The translations under genes and the position numbers were made by a program. The notes beneath the pieces were generated by a model. It worked only from the letters and a program-made list of their open reading frames with translations. It was not told the DNA's origin and made no database searches. This document shows, piece after piece, positions 25,801-39,882 of a DNA stretch of 64,000 nucleotides (its first letter is position 1; each line of letters opens with the position of its first letter). The stretch is from Otis tarda (taxonomy: Eukaryota > Chordata > Aves > Otidiformes > Otididae), in the NCBI GenBank assembly GCA_026413225.1, contig CM048553.1, forward strand, positions 20,522,501-20,586,500. Direction: 5' to 3'.

Positions 25801-26520
25801 TTGGCCCTCAAAACCCACTAAAATTATTTTGCTCTGCTCTATTTTCAATGTTGCATTCCTTGTGGCAGTTATCTTTGTGAGAAAGGAGAAAGACCAGAAG
25901 TGTTGGAGTACTTCAAGTAACTTTCTCTTTGTACGATTTTTTGTTGCTATGCTAAATAACATCTGTGAAATATCCTCCATTCCAAGGCTCTTTATTCCAC
26001 CCTCAAGCAACATACCAAAACAAGTAACATATTCCCTGTTCAGATGCCACTGGCCATGATGCTCTGTGGCACAGCTGTGATTATTACAACAAGGAGGACA
26101 TGTGCTACAGTGACAACAGCTACAATCTTGACATTAGAGCAAGCACCTAGGAAAGGCTCCTGTGAGAGCTTTCACAGCTCATCACTCCTTTGAAAATAGT
26201 AGCCATCACTACGGTTCCAGTACTCTGTGAGATCATTAAAGTTGCAACTTTGCAACTTGGTTTATTTTCCAGATGCTATAAAATAAACACAGCTGAAGTG
26301 GCTTTTGGACAGATGGATTTTAGATGTTGTTTTGACTAGTTGCTGCTTATGTTTTTGTTGGTGTTCTACTGCTTTTTTTTTTGTACTTCTCATTATATGA
26401 CGGTCAAGCCGGAAGAATACATCATGTCTGCTCATTTGAGGGCCTTCTGCCACTCTAGAGATGTATGTTTTCTTAGGTTAAATCTGTCTTCTTTTTTCCA
26501 GCACTGCCAAACTGGTTCTC

Positions 26521-26540
26521 AGGAGTGTACAGGAGTGTAC
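26521..26540. repeat. 10-bp perfect tandem duplication
   Basis: AGGAGTGTAC occurs twice back to back. Minor local slippage duplication. Confidence 0.9.
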
Positions 26541-28309
26541 TCTCCCTCCCACAAGAAGGCCAGAACTGTGATCTGAGCTGGTACAAAATGACTCTAAACA
26601 GGAGTACGTTCACTGGTCACAATCAAACTAATTTGTCCCCTAATTTGAAAACATGATCCATGAAGTACACACAGACCTTTCCCCCTAAAAAATTTTCCTT
26701 CTCTAAATATTGCTGATGTAGTCACTATATATTTTAGGGTTACATGAATCTTGCCTGAGAAACACACTGTTTTTTTTTTTTGTAAAATAACAGCAGGTTC
26801 TTCATGTCTTATTGCAACGTGCTTTAACGTTTTACGATGACTTTAAGGAACCTACAACTGGACCTGAACTTCACAGCTTAATAAGGTAGGTGGAACAAGC
26901 TTACCTAATCTGTGTACTAGTTTATTTTAAAAAGCTTTTTCTCATTTTAATTCTGTACAAATATGCAGTGAAGAGTTCTGTACTGGACAGAACAGTTTTA
27001 TCTGGTTTCATAAAGCAACGTTGGAAAACCATGGATCATATCAGCCTAACTGGACCTTGTTTCCTAGTCCAGACTAAGATTTCTTAGCCTGCTGTATTTC
27101 TCGTCTGTATCGTGCTGTGTGTTCAGCTGAGGCAAAAACAAGTTTGAAGAGGCAGATATTATAATCTATTTAGGTTCAGAACCAGGAAGGTGAGAATCAA
27201 GTGGGATTTTCAAATCGCATCTGAAGTAGTCAGCATGGTTATGGAGTGATGCTGGAAATTTCACTCAACATTTTAACACTCCAATGTGCTTTAAGAAATC
27301 AGACATCATCCTTTAATGACTTAACTATAAATAGTGAAATGTTTACTGAATTAGGGATCACAAAAATTTTGTTACCTTTAAACCAAGTATCTAATAACTA
27401 GGGTAGAGCTCTTTTTCCATCTCGTTAGTCTAAGGAATGTTTCATTAGGCTGTATGAAATGGGACATCATCAGTGAAATGGATGTCAGTTCTAAATTTTC
27501 CATGGTTTGGCAGTTAGTTACTCTTAGACAAGATGTTCAAAACCTCTTTGACGGTGAGAAGAACAAACAAATCCTGGATGAGAATATGAGTTACTGGATT
27601 AAAAGACAACTAAATATGCCCCCTAGTCATGCTCTGAAAGATCAGCTATTCTTGATTTTTTTATAAGGCTGAGATACACCCTCAGCAAAGTGTTCAGGCC
27701 TGTGAAACATGAGTAGGGATGGATGGAAGTGCCATCCTAGGTGAGGTGCTTCAGCTTGGAGATATTTGAGACCTGGTTTTGGTCTCAGTATTTCTTACCC
27801 TCTGTCAAGAAACTGTGAAGGAGTGATATGTAGCCCATAGCTCTGACTCAGTATGTCCTGTGTGTCTGAACACATGGTGAGTAATTTTTCAATTGTGTTG
27901 GGTGGAATGGGTCAGAGAATGCTCATGTTGGCTTTCAAAAAATAGGAAATCCTCAAGCAGAAATGGGCGACCAGGAAAAAGTGAGGGCCAAATCCTAGTT
28001 TTATGTCTCAGCTTTGTTAAGGGTATGAGTGCTCCTCACAAAGCTCCAAGGAAGTGAGAGAATTTGCCCCTGATGAGCTCGAGACGCTTCGCCTCTCCTG
28101 ATGGCAGCAGGTCCTAAGCGCAAACCTCCCTGGGGTAAGTCACTCTGAGTGGGTGGCCTTGTGGGCATCTTCCTAAAAACCTCCAGCCCAACCCTACCAT
28201 TTAGCATTGGCTCAGTACCAGCAGATTTCTGAGCCTTCCTTTTTACTTATTTATTTTTTTAAGATGCAAGTTACTCTTTCTACTTTGTTGCATATTTTCA
28301 TCTCAGGCA

Positions 28310-28640
28310 GCAGAGCAGTAGCTATGGTGGGTGGGACGCAGGGATGTGTTACCTGGAGGTGGGAGTGCAGCTATGGAAGCAGTGGAGCCAGGAGGGGATA
28401 CAGACGCAGGGGAAGCAGGAGGAGCTGCAGAGCCAGAGGGACCCCAGTGGGCTGTGACAGACCGAGTCACCTGGGAACTGAGCCCACCACTCGCTCCTGC
28501 TCATGAAAGGCAGGAAGGGGTGGTTGGTATTCAAGCACCATTTCTCCTAAGTGGATATCTGAGCACTTGTGATGAATATTTTTCACAGTCTTCAGGCCAA
28601 CTTCAAAACCTGGAAGAACAGAAGGAGCATTCCTAGAGTA
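28310..28640 (+). other. GC-rich island with a short open frame, unidentified
   Basis: Roughly 28310-28520 is visibly GC-rich (about 60 percent by eye) in an otherwise AT-rich desert. A forward frame is open from an ATG at 28373 to 28636 (87 codons), starting MEAVEPGGDTDAGEAGG and rich in Gly, Ala and Glu in its first third. I do not recognise the protein or any domain. The island is purine-rich on the + strand (GGAG/GCAG repeats), so the Gly/Glu/Ala bias may simply reflect base composition. CpG is not clearly enriched. It could be a decayed retro-insert, an unannotated short exon or chance; I favour chance or a relic. Confidence 0.3.
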
Positions 28641-31050
28641 AAATTTAATTTTTTTTGCTTCAAATCAAATTATCCTTGGAAGGACTCAATGCCTCCCTTG
28701 GCTTACCATTTTCCAAGCATGGTAGGTTTTACCATGAAAAACAGCCTTCATAGTTTCTTATTTTCTTTGTTATTGAAGTGCACAGTAAGCTTCCTTTTGT
28801 TTCTTCTTTTATTTGGGAAATTTCCTCCTGTGACGAGGGCAAAGGTCTCTTCACCTGGTGCAGTGAAGACATTCAGAAACTGCTGCTGGCCACGCTTATT
28901 TGCTGTAGTCCTCCTGATACACATACCAGTGATCGCTGTGTAGCGATCCACGTTTTTCTAAATCACTTTGCGTTTTTAGGAAAAAAAAAAAAGTCAAGGA
29001 GCTGAGATGGAGATGTACAACCATATCGCTTTTCCTCTTTTCTGCTGTACACTGAAAGGGAAGCTGAGGAAGAAAGTACCTGCATGTGAGCTTTTAAAAA
29101 GGCCTCACAGGACAGGGTGAGCCATGTTCATTAGTCCCCTCAGCAGCAAAAGAAGGCAGTTATGTAAAACTGGCACAAGGGGGCAGATGTGCACCATTGA
29201 AAAGTCTTCATAGTCCGAGATTGAAATTATGTTTATGAATGATCAGAATTAGCTGCAGGACATAGTCTGGTAACTGTCTTGTTACATGCATAAATGGCTA
29301 TGTTAATTGCGTTTTAAGTAAAATTGTGCCATATATTTAATTACAATGAAACCTCACTTTTCTATGTAGAATGAAAAGGGTTTAGCAATACAAACTGATT
29401 GCAAAAATTGATTTCCAGTGCAGATCAATAGCAGAGAGAAATAGAGAATAAAAATATGTTTCATTAATATTTTTTACTGGATCAGATGAGATGAGCTATC
29501 CAGCTATTGTAGTTCAACACTTAAAATGTAAACATATTGGCACTATATTGTTGCGGTCCTTAAAGGTATCCTAGTACTTAAAATTGTATATGTGCTCCCT
29601 GAACAGTGATAATTACTGAGAAACGTGTGGTTGTGCCTATGGTGGTGTCTTAGGATTTTGTAGAGTTAAATGTGCGTACAAAATGCCTTATATGACTGCA
29701 AGAAGAAAGCCAGTGCAGGAGGCATGGTCAAGGAAAAGATGCAGTAAGAGATGATACAGCAGCAGAGGTTTCATTATACTTTTAAGATAAATTGATCTGC
29801 TGCAGAGTCAACTACTCATGCAGTGACAGGATTTTCCTTCCCAAACCTCTCCTTGCTGTGACGTACACTGCATCTTCATTACCTGATCTGTTCCAGATTT
29901 CATCCAAAGCAAATTAATGTTTGTGATACATTTTTTTTTTAATTAAAAGACAAAACTCAAGTGCTAGAGGTAAAAGCAGTAATTTTATTTCATGTGATTC
30001 CATTAAAAATTAACTTTTATTGCTGGCTGGACTTGGACTTACCATAGCCCTTTGTTGCTCAAACAACACCAACTTTGAAATCATCTCCTATTTAGATTCA
30101 TCTGAAGATTTTCAATATCCAAGACATCAAGATGAAGCTTTGCAAGAACAGAGGTATTTAATGAGAACTGCACTGTGCTGAGTTGAAATTAATGGAATTA
30201 ATACAAGAGAATAAGCTATTTGCACATAGGTATACAGGGTGAATCTGCAATTCAGTGTTCATTTGGGAGACTTAATTTTTCTGTGGAAGGAAAAGGCACT
30301 CAAGACTGTTTAAAATATCACTGTTTTATTGTTATAATACCACTGTGCCAGCAGATGATTAAAACTTGCCTTAAAACAGTGAGGGCTCTGTTCAGCCAGA
30401 GACAATGCAGAGGTGCGTAGATGGTGCTTCCCTGCTGCCTCTCATGCTTCCAAGCACATTTCTCAGCGTCACTTGGATTGTTCCAGGACAACAATGAGGA
30501 TATTCCTTTCCAAACTGTTGGTATCTGGCTGTCAGAGTCATCCCTGACGTTCCCTAAACATTTGAATTCTTCCTTTTACCTACTGACCTGTATTACTGAC
30601 ATGACAAATCAGTGCTTTTGCCTGTTCTTTATATAGATGCTTTCTACATGAGCATAGTTTTAATCTCTCTTCCACAGTTGCCAAATGTGTTATTTTCTTA
30701 GAAATTTCTTTGTATGCCATTTGCAAATAATTTTAGTTCTTTAAATTTCCTCCATTTTCTCTTTGTCTCTCATTGCCTAAAATGAGTGCAAAGATTAAGA
30801 AGGCTTCTACAGAAGCGCAGAAAGAATGACAACTTCTACCTTGCTCTAAGAAGTGAAGCCGGTTACGAAGGGTCTAGCTGAGGCCCATGATTGCAATGGA
30901 GAGAAGAGCCTGGGCAGCATCTCCTCCATCAGACCCTGTTAAGACTTGGCTTCTGCTCCTCTTCGGCCTGTGTAGGAAATCTGCTGCTCTTATAGCTCCA
31001 CTTGTTTCCTCATATTTATTATCTCTAAAAAATTACATCTCCTTTACTGC

Positions 31051-31072
31051 TTTTTTTTTTTTTTTTTTTTTT
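31051..31072. repeat. Poly-T tract, 22 T
   Basis: Uninterrupted T run in intergenic DNA. No target-site duplication or retrogene body was seen next to it in either orientation. Confidence 0.9.
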
Positions 31073-32825
31073 CCACCTTGAGTGCATGTGCTTGGGTACT
31101 CTGTGAGTCTTCCCTACACTTAGGTATCCTGGTCTTGGAGATCCAGTTAATGTGCTCCATACTAGAACTGGATAACATGGCAGTGTAAAAACAATGTTGA
31201 TGATCAGAGCATTTGGGATGAAAGCTAATTCAAACTCAGGCCAATGTGGAGGTCTAGATCTGGCTGTGTGGCTTTGTCTCTCTGAGTAGAACTGAAGACT
31301 AGCTCCAGGCCCTGGGACTGGGCCTCTGGGGAGCTGTGCACTGAAGGCCGCCTCCTCCTAGCTTTCTGTGCATTTGAGAGTGTAATAAAGTGGCTGCTAA
31401 GTATTTACTTGCCATGATTGTCCTTTCCCAAGCTTTGAGTGTAGATGCTAGGTTACTTTTAAGGGAATTTCCACGGCCTTGAATTTCCAAAAGCAATTGC
31501 TTGTGGTTCATTAAATTCCTTAGTTATGTCCCTAGCTCCTTAGCCTGGATATCACTGGGATGGATTTTAAACCTTTTTTTCTACACATTGTCTTTTCAAG
31601 TCATAATAACTATCTCTACGTAATTTTACTAGTAAGAGTTCCAGAGCTGCTTTCAGCTTGTATTTTTGGTATGTTTTTATTTCTCTACAGACAACAATTA
31701 CTTAATTAATTCTGACTATAAAATTGCTGGATTCCTCCACTGTGTTTTGTGAATGTAATAAAGAACAGAGCAGAAGATATGAGAGCTTAAGTTTCTTTCC
31801 AGATTTCTCATTTTGATTATAGCTAGGTCATTGCCAAGATGTTACAGAGACACTTTTATTAAAATGAAAAAATACATTACTGAAAGCAGGAAGACTGGGT
31901 ACTAAAATAAAGCTATTTAGCATATCATAATCTTTTAAATTCCAGTTACTTGCTCTGCAAACCTAGGCTAAAAGTGGTTTCTTTGCAATGTGAACCAGTG
32001 CCACAGGAAAGGTGCTAGCATTATAAAAGTAATTTTAAACTTTGTACACAATATGATAATTTCCAACTACTTTGATGAAGATTTATTTTATGGCCTGTGA
32101 AAAGGAAATGTCTGTCATTTAAACAATTCCCCCGCTTCATTTTTCAACCCTAGTTTGTTTTCTTTCTCAAGCTTTAGTTATTGGGGTTTATTAACCTACA
32201 TTTGACAAGACCACTAGTTTTGGCCAATCCATTCTTGTAGGTCGATCATCTTTGTCCTGGCGTAATGTACAAGAAGTTTCTGACCTCAGTCTTCTGAAAA
32301 CAAGAAAACCAGTATTTCCTAAGTTTTAATGGAAGATTTGTGATAAACATTACTGTATTTACTGGGTGTTTGTAAAGCACCAAATTATGTTCTGCTAACT
32401 ATGTTTTAGTGCTGACATTCAGCACACCTCACAGCTGGACATTAGCTAATGAACACAAGCTGGTCTAAATGTAATAGCTGTTTATCCTCTCAAGAAAAAA
32501 AAAAAGAAACAAACCCAGCAAGTTTTATTCCAAAAAGCCTGAGTGAAGCTTTTAAACCAGACAGTTTTACAGACATGCTGTCATTCCTCAAATTAAGAAT
32601 ATTTCTCAGCCACCTGTCCATGTTGTCGGAGCTATGAATGGTGACTCAGTAAAGGACTGCCTTCTGCGGCTGGTTTTTTCAAAGGTCCTGACATAGAGTG
32701 CTGTAGAGCAATACTCTGCCATACATAAAATCAAGACATTAAAATTGTGCACATGCTCTTAAAGTACGTTTTCAAACAGGAGGAGTACTATTCCCTGTAT
32801 CCTGACCCAATTTGTTTTTGCGTTG

Positions 32826-32870
32826 TTATTTTCTATTTTCATAATTCTAATTATTTTCTATTTTCATAAT
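32826..32870. repeat. Tandem duplication with 25-bp period
   Basis: The 20-base word TTATTTTCTATTTTCATAAT occurs at 32826-32845 and again, unchanged, at 32851-32870, separated by TCTAA. It is followed by an AATTAATTAA run. Recent because the copies are identical. Confidence 0.9.
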
Positions 32871-35800
32871 AATTAATTAATTTCAGTGGAGAGGACACTG
32901 ATTTTGTTGGTATACTGTTTTGGTATACTAGATAGGGTCCAGGCTGCTGCACTGACCACTTTTTTCTGGTACGGAGTTGGGCTGTTGCGTTTCTTATAAA
33001 AATAGAATTGCTGCTGCTTCCCAAGATAGTTTGTTGATACATTTTGTAAGCAACAAGTAATTTGTAGGGAATTTTTAATGATTTTTACTTAAATAGTTAT
33101 CTCTGATGATGCTATGACTTGCAAGTCATGCTATGAGAAGTTTATATATGCAATGTCTAGAAAATAGATCTGGAAATAATACTGGATTTTCCAGTGAAAA
33201 CTTGGGCATTTGTTTCCTGAAGATTTTAGTGACTGTTTCTCCTTTTTTATATCTGTACTTTGAAAAGCTTTTCCTGAGCAAGCAGACAGGTGATCAGCCC
33301 CAGCTTCAAACTCTGAGAGAAGTGACAGGTAGAAGAAAGGAGAGAAAATAGGATAATAGAACATGCATCTGCCTTACACAGTTGAGAAGTGCTTGTGATA
33401 TTTTTTCCTTTTTTACCAGATCTTCAAACATCACCTGTCTAATAATTTAGAGGAATTCATGCTGTAACTCTTGTTGACTCTGTGCGGCAGAATTCAATGA
33501 GGATGTGACAGGTGTTTCGAAGTTGCACCACAAAGCTTGCGGTTCACCTCTTGCTTCCCTGGCCGAAAACATCATCCCTGCCAAACAACTACCAGAGGTG
33601 GAAACAAATTTTCAGGCCCAGAGCTAAAAAGAATATTATGGCCCATAGATAACTCTTCCAGCTCTTGACTCCAAATATTCAATGCTTCATTTTGCTCATG
33701 GAGTGAATTTGTTGTGAAATGAACCACACGTTTACATCTCTACATTCTGACTGAGATCTTATTGGTAGCACTATGCATCAGATGTTAAATACAATATCTA
33801 CAATGGCATAAAAAGAGAATCCATTGTATGTATTGAGGTTCATGAATCCTTAATTTCGGTCCTACATATAACAAAGAAGGTCTAAAACGAAACCTAAAGT
33901 AATGCCAAAAAGTTAAAGGGAATACCAGAATATGTTTGGATACCTAAGATCAGGAGTGTCTTATGTCTTAGAAGTGTCTTATGTAAATGCTTCCTTGGAA
34001 GAAATTCTGAGAATTGGGAGAAGAATCACAATTTCTTAATAGCTTATTGGTGACTTAGTAGCTTTTCTTGGCAGTACAAGTCATGGATGCAAACCAAATT
34101 CCTCAGTGACTAATGTCTTTTAGCTCTCATTTAAAATTATCAAGTGGTTGTTACATGATTGTCTGTTGGAAGAACATTATGGGTGAAGTTTTGACCCTTT
34201 TACTTTCCTTAGGTTCTTGTTCCTATCAAGAGTTTGTATAAATGTTGGGCAGGTTGCTTACTTTTGTATAAACTAGTGGAGGATGGCTCTTGATATTTTA
34301 ACTTTTAAACAAGTCTTGTTGTAAAGATGGTGCTTTAGTTGCTCTTTAGAAGCTCTCACTTCAGCATTTTTTTTGAAGTGTATTCCAATATATGTGTGTG
34401 TATATATACACTTACCTCTCACCATTATAACAGATAAATGAAAAGCTAACTGTGACTTGGCTGTTTAGAATTTAGTTTTAGTTGTGTAAGACAAAGTGGA
34501 AAGCAGAGATAATTGCAGTTCTGTGGGTTGTTTTCCCTGACGTGATCTATGTCAGTGAGAAAAGGAACCAGCCCTGCCTGACCAGCTGTTTGTTCTGCCC
34601 TGTACCCTCCTCACTGTCACGCCAGCAAAGTGTCCGTGCAGCCATACAGTGAAGCAAATCCAGCAGCTGAGCACAACTACAGCTAATCCACAAACAACAG
34701 AAGTTAGTTTTAACCTTGATCAATTCCCCATCCCAGGTCCTGGCACGGCTGATGAACGCAAGCAGCTACTCAGTAGTAGAGGTCAGCCAAGAAAGAGCAA
34801 AAAACCTGTCAGAGCTTATTAGTAGAAGATAAATTTCTGGGTAGAGAATCTTTCTTCAGTGACATTATAGATTATAGCATTATTTTCACTGCTGTTTCCC
34901 AGAGTGTACAACATCTTTCTTTCTTTAAAAAAAAAAAAGCATCTAGTTAGATTTGTGTAGTGGGTTTTTTTTTTGTTTTGTTGTTTTGGTTTTTTTTGTG
35001 AAAGGTTTTTTTCCCATCTCTTAGGGTATTTACAATAAAGAGCAACGAAGTTGCAGTCTTCGTAAAAACTGTAATAGAAACAGGAATAGTCAAAGCTAGA
35101 TGTCCTACCTTGCTAACACCAATTTCATTTAATCAAATGTCGACAGGAAGCTCTGGTGTGGTGTTTCACTGGAGATTGTCGTGTTGCTGTCATGGTACAT
35201 TTGTCCAATGTAGATGAGGCTTGAGACAAAGCGTAGCTGCTGATTCACACAGTCCAATATCAGTAAGAATTTTAAAGTCAAATTTTGTGTGAAAGTAGAA
35301 ACATAACCATTAGAATTTAAATTCTTCTGACAATGTTTTCAGCTTGTTCCTACTCTATAAGCAGCCTGCTGTTGGAAGGAAGTTTGCTGAGATTCTTAAG
35401 CTGAATATGGGATGTTTTGCTATGCAGCTTGGGTAAATGTATTTGAGGTAGGTAAAGATAGCTAGCCTGGATCCTGCTGGCTGTGAAGCCATGGTCTGCG
35501 CAGTAAAACCCGATCAAGGAGCTAGGTGAGAGCTTCAGTGTTTTGCTGTGCTGAACTCTATGCTACTGTAGCTGTCAATACTGAGTTAGCTACATCAAGG
35601 CTAACTTGGAGATGTCTGCTGGAGTCCTTGCAGTTCAGGTAAACACGCTCGTTGTGTACTTGCAGCAAATATGGGAGAAATGATAATGCAAAGTACTCAT
35701 TAGAATATAAACAATTATTCAGCTTGTAGCGTCAGCAAAACTTAATGGCATTCATGGGGGTTAGAGAAAGCATTGCAATTTGAGATGACAGTGTGCTAGC

Positions 35801-38800
35801 CAAAGTAGAGACTGTGGGCGGGAAGTTGTGCTTGGCTCTTTCCCTTTATTATGTCCAAGGGGAAAAATAGAAACAAAGATCTAATAAGCCCAAAAAGCAA
35901 GGTAGTCAGGGCTTGATTTTACTTCATCCATACCAATGCGAAACACTTGAGAGTGACATTCAGACACTATAGAGCTCACTGAGGAACATGAATTTCTGCC
36001 CTTGATCTGCTGTGCAAAGATGTTGTCCTGAGTGCTTAGGAGGGGAAGACTGAAGTTTTTGTAAAAAACAAGTCCACTTTTCTTTGTTTTCTTAAAAGGG
36101 AAAAACTTCCTGGGCTACCTGGAAAATCAACGCCCTTTCACTTGACAGTCTTCAGCTATATCTTGAGCAAACTTGTCAGGCTGTTACAGAAAACAGACAT
36201 ATGTTTTATTAATATCTGTCATTACATATTTATGTGTTCTGTATATGTGGCCTTGCAGGAGAAAAATGTTCTGTACCAACAATATCTGCATCTTGTTTTA
36301 TATAATCCCTGTAATATTAATGGGATAGTATTAGAGATGTCTTTAAAAATAAGTGATATATCATTTCATGTTTGTGTTCATTGCTTTCAAGCTCTGTATT
36401 TAGAAACAAGCATGTAAACCTCTTCTGCTTGTGCCAGCAGAGATGAAAACACAAGAAAATTATAAATGTAGGGTTGCATGTGTCCTGGTTTCCCATGCAG
36501 ACCTGAAATAATGCCAATTATAGAGCCAGCTCTGGTTATAGGTGTTGACAAACAGGTAGGGAGTTTCTCTAATGACAATTCTTTCCGTTCCTTGTTCCTG
36601 AGAGCGGGAACCTGTTGGCATAAACTCATTAGCAATAATAGAGTTGTTATCGTCAGTATTTTATTTTCCTTTCCAGGAATCTAAATGTATTTTATTCATC
36701 AAAGAAAAGATCATGAATGAGAGCGACTGCTTTCTAAAACAAGACATTATAGAAGGAAAGGAAACCGTATTTGAACGCCTAAGCTTTCTGCAGGCAAGCC
36801 CAATTAGTAATAAAGGAGTTTTGACTTTATGGGAAAACTATGATGGTAACTCTATTAGAATGAAAAAAGACAGACTATTTTCAGTCTTTATCCCTTTAAA
36901 AATCTTACAGCCTTTTGCATTTTTTTACTATTGAATTTCTAACCCATTCATCAAGAGACAGGCACTTTACACATTAAATTATGCTTTTGTGTGTGTATAT
37001 TCAATAGGTCTTTTCACTCCTGTAAATCCACTATTAGTCCTATTACAATGTTTGCTTACATCTGTTCTGTGTCAGGAAGCTTCTTTCTTTTCAACTCTGC
37101 GTGAAGTAACAACATTTCCTAATTTCATAGAGCCCTAGTATATCAGAGCAACCCACTGAGCAGTTGTTCAGCTGGTGAATTAGCTGTATGAATTTGCTGG
37201 TCCTTTGCCCATTGTACATGCGTGGGCACTTAGCGTGGGAGAAGTCCCAGCTTTCCCATCACAGCAATCCTGTTAGGTGCCCCCCTTCCCCTTCTGCTCA
37301 GCAAGCAGGCACATACTTAAAATGTCTTTGGTGATGACGAAGACTCCCTGTCTTAATTTTAAACCACCCAGTGTAGTGGTGTAATTCAGGCTTTGTCTAT
37401 CACACATCCCGTGTTCTGGGAAACAGGAGGGCAAAACTTTTAAACAGAGTTGAGTTCTTCTTCTGCACTCCTCTTCACCATCCAGCAAGTAAGTGCCATT
37501 TACTCAGGAATCATTTATGTATGTGTGGTTGTTTTTTTTTTTTTTCCACAGTTAAGCTATGGCCACCAAGAGCTTGGAAATGCATACATTTAAATATATT
37601 TAAAGAACTGAAAAATTGACATAACATATACAAAGCCTCTTGAGAGGTACTGAGTGAGGTTCCCTCTCTGAGAGAGACTGCAGTTTAATAAAAGCACTAG
37701 GCCTCCATAATAGATTTTATGTCTAAAATGTAAGGTTTCAAACTTACTGTGCGTCCCCCGAGCAATGGTATATCATCATTAAAACTAGGCAGATAGTGAG
37801 AAATTATTTGTAAACATGAACTTAATTGGATGCACACTACTGAGCCATTATTTTCTTTTAAAGGTTTGGTGAGAAGCAGGCAGCAAAAAGGAGACTGAAT
37901 GAGCTTCAAAACCTTAATTCTGTCAGCCAGGCTTTTTCAAATGGAGAGAAAAGAATGAACAGTCTGTGCCTTTGCAAACTGGAAACATGGCATCGTAATT
38001 CCTCCAATTAAAATCCTCCACTCTGATATTCACCTTATATATAGAAGGGGAGTCTGGCCAAAGTTAGAATCCCTTGTCCTGCTGTCAGCAGCAGCATTTT
38101 GTGTTGTATCGGATAAAGTTCGTTCAACATAACTCTTTGCCGGCCTTGGAGCTCAGGCAGCAGCTGGAATGCTCGAACAGCTTTTAGGGGCAGTGGAAAG
38201 TTTACAGACCACTCTAAAAGCGTAGCCTTGAGTCCTGTGCAGTTTGGAAGTCTGATGTGAGGCATAGTATATGAATTACAAAGACCTCTAAACCCTTTTG
38301 CAGCAGGATGAAGCTTTTGAGAGATGTTTTAGACAGCAGGGGGGAAATACTGGCCTGAATTTAAATTTTGTCAAAATAATTTTCAATAGGTCTAGAAGGG
38401 CAGCATGCTTTAGTAGGATATTGGAACCATTATAACAACAATGCATTTTTTAGAGACAGCTATAATAGAGTCTGTAGAGTAAATAAGGATAGGAGATACC
38501 ATAGCAATCTGAGATTCGATGCTGCAGCTCACTCCAGGGGAACAAAATTTGCTTATGTTCCAAAAGCTTCAGAACCAGGCACAATCTAATGTAGAGAGCA
38601 TTTAGAAAGAATAAACACCAAATTCTGTTACTGATTTCTTTATTTTGCTAGCCAATGCTTTTGACTTATGGCTAAAACATTAGTATTCCAGGAACAGAAG
38701 AGGAGGCCTTTTCTGGACAGGTGTTTCCATAGCTTCTGCCTCAGTGTATCCTCTTTTGATAGTAAATGGAGAAGGCTTTTGAAAGTGTGATAATTGCCAC

Positions 38801-39882
38801 ACTAGCTTAAACATGACAAAAGAACAATAATGGATTTATTTTCAGGCAATTGGATAATTAAAGCAGTACTATGTGATTGTCAGGTATCAGGTTTCACAAT
38901 GTGAAAAGGAGCAACTACATTATAATGAAAACAGACAAAATTGCTGTATCAGCTCCTGGAAAGCAAAATCACACTGAGGATGTCACCTCAATGTTACAAC
39001 TCTGACTGGTGTTCTGCTTGATCAGTGTGCACTAATAAGCAAATATCTGTTTTATTTTTTCACTCTGATCCATCAGGCAGCAAAGAAGCAAAGGTTTCTT
39101 TTCTCACAGGGCTAGCATGTAGTGGAAAAAGATGAGTGTACATTATAAAGTGTGTTAGTAATATTACTATTACAATTCTCTTCCTCATTCTTTTGCAATG
39201 AGGTTTAGCCTGTGGTCACCGTAGGGTGATATTTTGTATTGTCAAAGCCATTGGAAACAGAGTGTGAGGAAGGTGCCATAATTACTAGGCTGTGCTGCAG
39301 AAAATCAAGTTCAACTCTGATATCAACATTACAACTTTAAATTATAATATTAATTACATTCACCTGACAAGTGTTTTAAACAAATATAGTGGACTTTGGT
39401 TCCATTATGTAAAATTGATTACTCTATTATTAAGTAGCACTTAGCATTTTTATATGTTCTTAGTGTTTTGTATCTATCAATTAGTCAATACAAAATTCTT
39501 ATGAGGCAGATGGGCAGACTGTAGTACTCTTTTTACAGCAGATAAAATGAGTCAAAAGCCCTCACAATGAGAAAGCTGCAGAATTGGAATCAAAGCTGTG
39601 AGGAATTGATGAGAATGCTGCTTTGTGGTGACACTTGTTCTACAAAGATGGCCAATAAACTAAGAGGAATGCAAAGTTCCCTGTTGATAGAGAGATGAAC
39701 TGCAGATTTTTCTAAAGAGCAAAATATCTTCAGTGGAACTCTAAATGCTTTATTTAAATATTTTCTAAAAGCCACTCTCTAGACTGCATTACTTTGCCAG
39801 CTCAATGTAAAACAAAACAGATATAGAAGGAACAGCATCTAGGTCATGAACCAAAGTAGACAGGTTAGTAAAAAATTCATTC

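Noticed and set aside
34385..34415. Alternating TATATGTGTG/TATATATACAC stretch as a possible regulatory dyad
   Set aside because: Ordinary short dinucleotide-type repeat; no supporting context.
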